DNA of 64,000 bases, from contig CM044963.1 of NCBI GenBank assembly GCA_024516035.1, forward strand, positions 24,302,935 through 24,366,934, in the 5' to 3' direction. The notes under the pieces are model-generated. The model was not told the origin of the DNA. It did not search any database and was given only the letters and a program-made list of their open reading frames with translations. Each line of letters opens with the position of its first letter. The stretch's first letter is position 1. Below are positions 57,979 to 64,000 of this stretch, piece after piece. A program made the translations under genes and the position numbers. This DNA is from Bactericera cockerelli. Its lineage: Eukaryota; Arthropoda; Insecta; Hemiptera; Triozidae.

Positions 57979-59640
57979 GTAAGTGGTCGTTTCTTTTGGG
58001 GTAGAAGAAGAGTCATATATTGCAAAAAGAGGCCTCAGTGACACCAAAAACCAACACACAACACAACAAACCAGCACGACAACAAAAACCACACAACACC
58101 AGCACCGACAACAACAAAAACCACAACCACACCAGCACCGACAACAAGAACCACAACAACACCAGCACCGACAACAAGAACCACAACAACACCAGCACCG
58201 ACAACAAGAACCACAACAACACCAGCACCACAACAAGAACCACAACAACACCAGCACCCACAACAAGAACCACAACAACACCAGCACCCACAACAAGAAC
58301 CACAACAACACCAGCACCAACAACAAGAACCACAACAACACCAGCACCACAACAACAAGAACCACAACAACACCAGCACACAACAACAAGAACCCAAACA
58401 CACACACACAGACCAACAAACAACAACAGAACCACAACAACACCAGCACCAACAACAAGAACCACAACAACACCAGCACCAACAACAAGACCACAACAAC
58501 ACCAGCACCAAACAAACACCACACAACACAGCACCACAACAAAGAACCACAACAACACCAGCACCCACAACAAGAACCACAACAACACCAGCACCACAAC
58601 ACAAGAACCACAACAACACCAGCACCCACAACAAGAACCACAACAACACCAGCACCGACAACAACAAGAACCACAACAACACCAGCACCCACAACAACAA
58701 GAACCACAACAACACCAGCACCGACAACAACAAGAACCACAACAACACCAGCACCGACAACAACAAGAACCACAACAACACCAGCACCGACAACAACAAG
58801 AACCACAACAACACCAGCACCGACAACAAGAACCACAACAACACCAGCACCGACACAACAAGAACCCCCAAACAAACACCAGCACCACAACAACAAGAAC
58901 CACAACAACACCAGCACCAACAACAAGAACCACAACAACACCAGCACCGACAACAAGAACCACAACAACACCAGCACCAACAACAAGAACCACAACAACA
59001 CCAGCACCCACAACAAGAACCACAACAACACCAGCACCCACAACAAGAACCACAACAACACCAGCACCACAACAAGAACCACAACAACACCAGCACCCAC
59101 AACAAGAACCACAACAACACCAGCACCCACAACAACAAGAACCACAACAACACCAGCACCAACAACAAGAACCACAACAACACCAGCACCCACAACAAGA
59201 ACCACAACAACACCAGCACCCACAACAAGAACCACAACAACACCAGCACCCACAACAAGAACCACAACAACACCAGCACCCACAACAAGAACCACAACAA
59301 CACCAGCACCGACAACAAAACCAACACCAATAACATCACCGCCGACAAGAAAAAATCCACAAGAATAATCACCAGAATCAGAACAATACAATTGCATAGA
59401 AGAAAAACAACCAGAAACAGAAGAATCACCAGAAAAATGCAAGTGCCCATAGGGAAAATCGTCACAACCACAAAAACAAATTTTACCAGAAGAAGTGCCA
59501 CAATCACAACTAATACCCATAATCATGCCACAACCAAAACAGCAAGACTTGCAACAAGTACGCCCGATATCACAACCTGTACCCATAAACATACTAAAGC
59601 CACAATCGTGAATTCATCATGTCATTATCCAAGGGCCATT
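57979..59640 (+). pseudogene. Pro/Thr repeat protein exon, copy 3 (expanded VNTR)
   Basis: Starts at TTTCAG|GTAAGTGGTCG like the other copies and reads VSGRFFWGRRRVIYCKKRPQ, then TGA at 58039. About 40 units of a 29-33-bp repeat follow (58098-59320), read in one frame as PAPTTRTTTT and in the others as QHQHRQQEPQ or NTSTDNKNHN; 29-bp units shift the frame. The end aligns with copy 1: SPPTRK.., EEKQPETEESPEKCKCP, ..LPEEVPQSQLIP, with in-frame stops at 59365 (TAA) and 59452 (TAG). This is a mucin-like repeat gene copy that now seems broken. Copy 1 has a single unit of this repeat and copy 3 has no KPCQ block. Confidence 0.55.
58098..59320 (+). repeat. 30-bp VNTR, about 40 units
   Basis: The consensus unit combines CCAGCACC(G/C/A)ACAACAAG and AACCACAACAACA. 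Unit lengths of 29, 30, 33 and a few irregular sizes occur, with three or four disordered breaks (58375-58430, 58500-58560, 58855-58885). Confidence 0.95.
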
Positions 59641-59992
59641 TCACCGAATGCTTGGAGTGATAAAAAAAAACAAGTAGCCCTGAAATTTAATTTAGAAAAA
59701 TAAATACCAATATCTCGTAATTAGAAGTTGAAAGTCTTAAGTCATTCAAAAAAGGTAGAGAGATTTTGTTCATTGTTAAGCATTGTTAAGCATGTAGTAA
59801 TAGCTTTGGTGATCGTTATAGTATATTTTTGCCTGAGTGAAGAGTGAAATAATAATTGAAGAGTGAAATAATAATTGGGACTTCAAATAATCTTAACAGT
59901 GAAATATTTGGTTTGACGTTAGATCATTTGCTGATATCATTGTAAACATTCTATGAAAGTTTCATAATAATTGGTTCATAAATGGCTCATGC

Positions 59993-60169
59993 ATGGATGA
60001 TAACAGGGTTATGATGGAAAACTTAAAAGCTATAAATATTCGCTATGGTAGTAGAGACGCCTTTACTAATGTTAGGAGAGGTTTCAGAGAGAACAACATC
60101 GATCTTTTCAATCTGGCTAGAAACAGAGATCACATGAGTGGAAGAGATATTCTGAGTAAGGACATGAGG
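59993..60169 (+). CDS. Hypothetical exon, no homologue
   Basis: ATG at 59993 opens MDDNRVMMENLKAINIRYGS, RDAFTNVRRGFRENNIDL.., ..GRDILSKDMR, then a good donor AGG|GTAAGT at 60170. Without splicing, the frame runs to 60283 (..NQQQCGSKC). Composition is balanced and hydrophilic, unlike the surrounding repeats. No signal peptide or family is recognised. It could be an exon of the upstream repeat locus or an unrelated gene. Confidence 0.3.
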
Positions 60170-60347
60170 GTAAGTAACGGGATGTGGAAAAGAAAAATCA
60201 ACATGAGAGGAGATGGGAGTTCAGTACTTAAATCTCATTGGGAGACAAAGGGGAACCAACAGCAGTGCGGCAGCAAATGCTGAGAGGAAATAATAGTAAA
60301 TTTATTCATAATTATAAAAAATCATCTGAAAATGTTATCTTCAACAG

Positions 60348-60511
60348 AAGTTACAACACCAATCAGCCATATGGAAATTCATGGCCTTAAAGGGAAATGT
60401 CCCAGGAACAAATGCAAATATTTTAAGGGTACGTTTGGTAACTCTGGGAGTAGTATGAGTCCAAATTGCAGGGGCCACTTTGATTTATTAAAATGCACGT
60501 TTTCAAAGAAA
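60348..60511 (+). CDS. Hypothetical Cys-containing exon
   Basis: Between TTATCTTCAACAG and AAA|GTAAGG; in the open frame it reads VTTPISHMEIHGLKGKCPRN, KCKYFKGTFGNSG.., CRGHFDLLKCTFSKK. It has four Cys in about 54 residues. It might follow the exon at 59993-60169. Weak. Confidence 0.2.
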
Positions 60512-60527
60512 GTAAGGTATATTTGCC

Positions 60528-60640
60528 TCTGTCCCGGTATCTCAGAAGTTACTCGGTCTGGTCATTCATAGGTCGTGGATTTGAAACCCATGACATGACT
60601 AGTTATCCTCCCTTTTGAAAATTTAAATTTTGTCTATCTG
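60528..60640 (+). repeat. tRNA-derived SINE piece (family A)
   Basis: CTGTCCCGGTATCTCAGAAG (degenerate A box), GATTTGAAACCC (B box) and AGTTATCCTCCCTTTTGA, as in the SINE at 21538. Confidence 0.55.
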
Positions 60641-61231
60641 TTTAGCTACCGGGATTTTTTGTTAGTAAAATAAAATATTGTATTTACAATGTACCTACAT
60701 TTTTACACTTAAGACCTCAAATTTCAAAATCGGCGCACTTGGAGTCCGCACAAATATTCATGTGTATATGGTGAGTCACCCTTATATGGAATTTATTATG
60801 AGTATTATAATTTTCTCTATCAGTTCTCTCTAATTATCTAGGTAGGCTCTCTTGAAAATGATAAATTTTAAATGCTTCAAGAAGGGCTAGGACGCATTGA
60901 GGTTTTTCAAGTATAGTGACATACCTATATTATTATTGTTCTCTACCTTCAAAAAAGAACTAGTTCGTATAGTCATCAGTTAAAAAACCTACAGTAAGGC
61001 AAACTATATATTATGAAATACACTCACTTCCAAAATGACCGGACAGTGGCGGCTATCATGAAAATAAAATAAATTATTATCACTTTGAAAATTACATCTC
61101 CGTTTTCTAAAAAAAAAAAAGAAAATATATTTTTTGGAGAAAAAAAATAACAGTGAGGCAGAAATTGGTCTAAGAAGTCGAATTTCCCTATAGTCTTCAT
61201 TCAACAATGAAACCAAATTTTTGTATACACA
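60641..61231. other. AT-rich intergenic DNA
   Basis: No motif-bearing frame or clear repeat is seen. Confidence 0.45.
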
Positions 61232-62262
61232 CAGGGTGTCCCACCAAAGTTGGACACCTCAAATTACTCGGCCCCTGAAAGAGTTTTTGAAAAATAAAAA
61301 ATCCTAGGGTACATGTCCTTATTATGCGGTTTCAGTCATGAATTTTTTTATACAAGGTGGTTTAAAAGTCAGAAATTGAGGTGTCAACTTTCGATTTTTC
61401 AATGGATCGACCTGAATTTTATTTGATAATTTTACTTCTAAAAAGTTCCTGAGTACTTTTTTTAAAAAAAATTTTACATACAGGGTGGTTTTTTTCGACC
61501 AATTTTTTTTTTCTAAATCTTGAATAACTCAAGTTTGTTTAATTTTTTCGATAACAGGAATAGAAAGTGTTTGTGTAATGAATACACGCACTTTCAATTG
61601 GCATAAAAAAAAATCATACAGGGTGGATCACAAGTGAAATAATGACTTGATTTTTTTTTAACCAAGTTTTTTTTTTAAATTTTTTATTTAGGATTAATAA
61701 TTCTCGCCTGATTTTACACATTTTTTGTAACTCATATCGAAAAACAAAACTAAAGTGTTGTACTGAGTGAGGCATAATTTTTTTGTAACACCCTGTATAT
61801 GGGCAGTCAAAGAGACGTAAAATTAAATAGAAAGACTAAATGTGCTAGAAAAACTTCGATTTTTAATGAGAATAAAAAGTTATGGTGTTTCAACTACAGG
61901 GTGCGTGTATTCATTACACAAACACTTTCTATTCCTGTTATCGAAAAAATTAAACGAACATGAGTTATTCAAGATTTAGAAAAAGAAATTGGTCGATAAA
62001 AAACCACCCTGTATGTAAATTTTTTGTTTAAAAAAGTACTCAGGAACTATTTAGAAGTAAAATTATAAAATAAAATTCATTTCGATCCATTTAAAAATCG
62101 AAAGTTGACACCTCATTTTCTAAATTTTAAACCACCCTGTATAAAAAAAAATTCATGACTGAAACCGCATAATTAGGACATTTACCCTAGGATTTTTTAT
62201 TTTTCAAAAACTCTTTCAGAGGCCGAGTAATTTGAGGTGTCCAACTTTGGAGGTACACCCGG
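61232..62262. mobile_element. 1.66-kb-family foldback, copy 3 (internally deleted)
   Basis: The same arms as copy 1, but the central part is missing: CAACTACAGGGTG joins directly to CGTGTATTCATTACAC near 61895-61905. It is 1031 bp. The last heptamer is mutated (CACCCGG), and no TA precedes the left end. More diverged than copies 1 and 2. Confidence 0.85.
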
Positions 62263-62269
62263 TATATGT

Positions 62270-63582
62270 ATATTTGTTTTTGAAAAATAAAAAATCCAAG
62301 GGTACATATCCTAACTATGCGGTTTCTGTCATGAATTCTTTTTATACAGGGTGGTTCAAAAGTCAAAAATTGAAATGTCAACTTTCGATTTTCAAATGAA
62401 TCAACCTGAATTTTATTTCATAATTTTACTTCTAAATGGTTTCTGAGTACTTTTTAAACTAAAATATTACATAATATTGTTATCTAAAAATTGTCCGTGT
62501 GGCTCTCGGCTAAGAATAAAACCATGAGTTGTTCCCCCTGTCGTAAAAGGCGACTAACAGGAACATCTCTCAGAAGCTGTTGAAAAGCTTCATAAAAGAG
62601 ACCTTTATAAATCTTTCAGGAGCTGCTGGAAGGCGGTTCGAATGGCTGCGCAAAGCCGTAAAGCCACTTTCCAGTAAAAAAAAAAAAGCACCAAAAAGAA
62701 GCCTCGTTCAGAAGAAACCACTTCAGAGCATCAGGGTGAGAAGCTAATGGAGCAGAAGAGGCAAAAGATGCCAACAACCTCAAACTCTCTTGTAGAGATA
62801 GTTCAGAGGTGGCATTCGAAACCCCAACTGCTTCTCAAAGCTTTATAAACGCCCTGAAGTTTTTGAAAGTGGTAGTAATTCTGACGAACTTCCCAAATGA
62901 GTCCCGGGCACAGGCAGGTGAAAATGTACCTAACTTATTCGCCCAAAAGATCTCTGTCGGAGCAAAGAGGAAACCTTACTGGCTTCTTAACAGGCCACTG
63001 TAGCCTCACCTACCATCTGAACAAATAGACATTGCTGAAGACCTAAAATGCAGTCTCTGTAAAGGGGCGCCAGAGACAGCAAAACACATTATCTATGAAT
63101 GTGGAGCAGCCTCACACGCTCGACTGAAGTATTTCTCAAGGCTGATTCTAACACCTAAAGAAGTTACCGAAATCAGTCCTAAAAGAATCTTAAGCTACTC
63201 GTACATTTATAACTTTGATCTTTTTTAGAGTTACAGGGGCATGTCATAAAAGATCTATTTAAGGTCGCAGTGACAAAGAGCTTTTGTAGCCGACAGGCCT
63301 ACTTATACCAATATCGAAAAATTAAAGGAAATCGAGTTATTCGAGATTTAGAAAAAAAATTGGTAAAAAAAACACCCTGAAAATTATCAAATAAAATTCA
63401 GGTCGATCCATTTGAAAATCGAAAGTTGACACCTCAATTTCTGACTTTTGAACCACCCTGTATAAAAAAAAATCATGACTGAAACCGCATAAGAAGGACA
63501 TGTGCCATTGGATTTATTATTTTTTAAAAACTCTTTCAGGGGCCAAGTAATTTGAGGTGTCCAACTTTGGTGGGTCACCCTG
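62270..63582. mobile_element. 1.66-kb-family foldback, copy 4 with LINE inside
   Basis: The left part 62270-62480 and right part 63320-63582 match the outer arms of the family. The middle is replaced by an R1-type LINE fragment. The left terminus is missing; the right end CACCCTG|TA is intact. Confidence 0.75.
62485..63300 (+). pseudogene. R1-type LINE fragment with zinc knuckle
   Basis: Begins with CCCCCTGTCGTAAAAGGCGAC, a sequence typical of insect non-LTR element ends. Frames are broken, but the C-terminal part reads GFLTGHCSLTYHL, then DLKCSLCKGAPETAKHIIYE and CG. The CxxC-x7-H-x4-C spacing is the R1/Jockey-type terminal zinc knuckle. Flanked on both sides by foldback arms. Confidence 0.65.
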
Positions 63583-64000
63583 TATAGAGTTTCTCAAAAA
63601 ATAATAAGTTAATACTTTCGAAGACTATTCGACATAAAATTTCCGAAGAGAGAAGAAATACATTGGATTACATGGAAAAACCATTGGTGTTCATTTAATT
63701 TTGGAAGTGAGTGTATCAAGATTGACATTACATTTTATTGCATTTTTTTTTCTTTATTGCAGTGAAATATATCAATTTTAAAATTAAATTTTTTAATGAG
63801 AACGATTTTTTTATTGTATAAATTTAATATTCCAATAAAATTCGAAGTGGTTGTCAGGTATACATGTAATAAAATTTTGTAGGTAGTCATAAAACTTTGA
63901 GAACATAGAGAACATATAAGAATGACAACTGGAATATTGACCAATTTTCAAGTGAAGCCAACCAGCTGCAGTCATGAGTAAGTAGCTGCTCGCCTCTGAA
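63583..64000. other. AT-rich end of window
   Basis: The last 50 bases (CCAACCAGCTGCAGTCATGAGT...) resemble 30650-30715, so they probably start another dispersed repeat. No gene is seen. Confidence 0.4.

Overview
The window looks like non-bacterial, intron-rich arthropod nuclear DNA, most likely from an insect. A hemipteran is my best guess, on weak grounds: the repeat palette and the high AT content. The evidence is spliced genes with GT-AG introns up to about 10 kb, tRNA-derived SINEs, several clades of non-LTR retrotransposon, mariner-type transposons and many palindromic MITEs. Most long open frames lie in retroelements or in low-complexity CT, CA or CCA tracts; true host coding sequence is a small fraction.

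Region 1 (1-25 kb): a plus-strand small-GTPase gene of the RASD (Dexras1/Rhes) type. Four coding exons are visible at 5582-5749, 6504-6613, 11743-11885 and 21786-22003; the exons for G1 and switch I should lie upstream of the window. The exons join in frame, carry the DTCG, NKSD and CSAK motifs, and end in a polybasic tail with the CAAX box CNVS. The introns hold CT/GA satellites, an inverted pair of a 37-bp minisatellite, TTAA-flanked MITEs and 1.66-kb foldback elements.

Region 2 (25-38.5 kb): a plus-strand non-LTR retrotransposon (25.3-28.5 kb), then a minus-strand I-type element (30.9-36.5 kb). The RNase H gene of the latter is split by a 2.67-kb foldback, which carries a SINE, which carries a further foldback: four nested levels. 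A dead mariner follows at 37.1-38.4 kb.

Region 3 (38.4-60.5 kb): behind a four-copy 185-bp tandem array sits a gene-like series. It starts with an exon for a signal peptide and a chain densely packed with N-glycosylation sequons, followed by two phase-0 micro-exons. After about 12 kb of transposons (a DD41D transposon, several LINE pieces, foldbacks) come three tandemly duplicated, phase-0-compatible exons (53250, 55305, 57979). These encode Pro/Thr/Cys-rich repeat proteins, and each begins at an unusual CAG|GTAAGT acceptor-donor junction. A single rapidly evolving secreted mucin-like or effector-like locus is my main candidate for something undescribed; its unity is inferred, not shown.

Region 4 (60.5-64 kb): two more 1.66-kb-family foldback copies, one carrying an R1-type retrotransposon fragment, and SINE debris.
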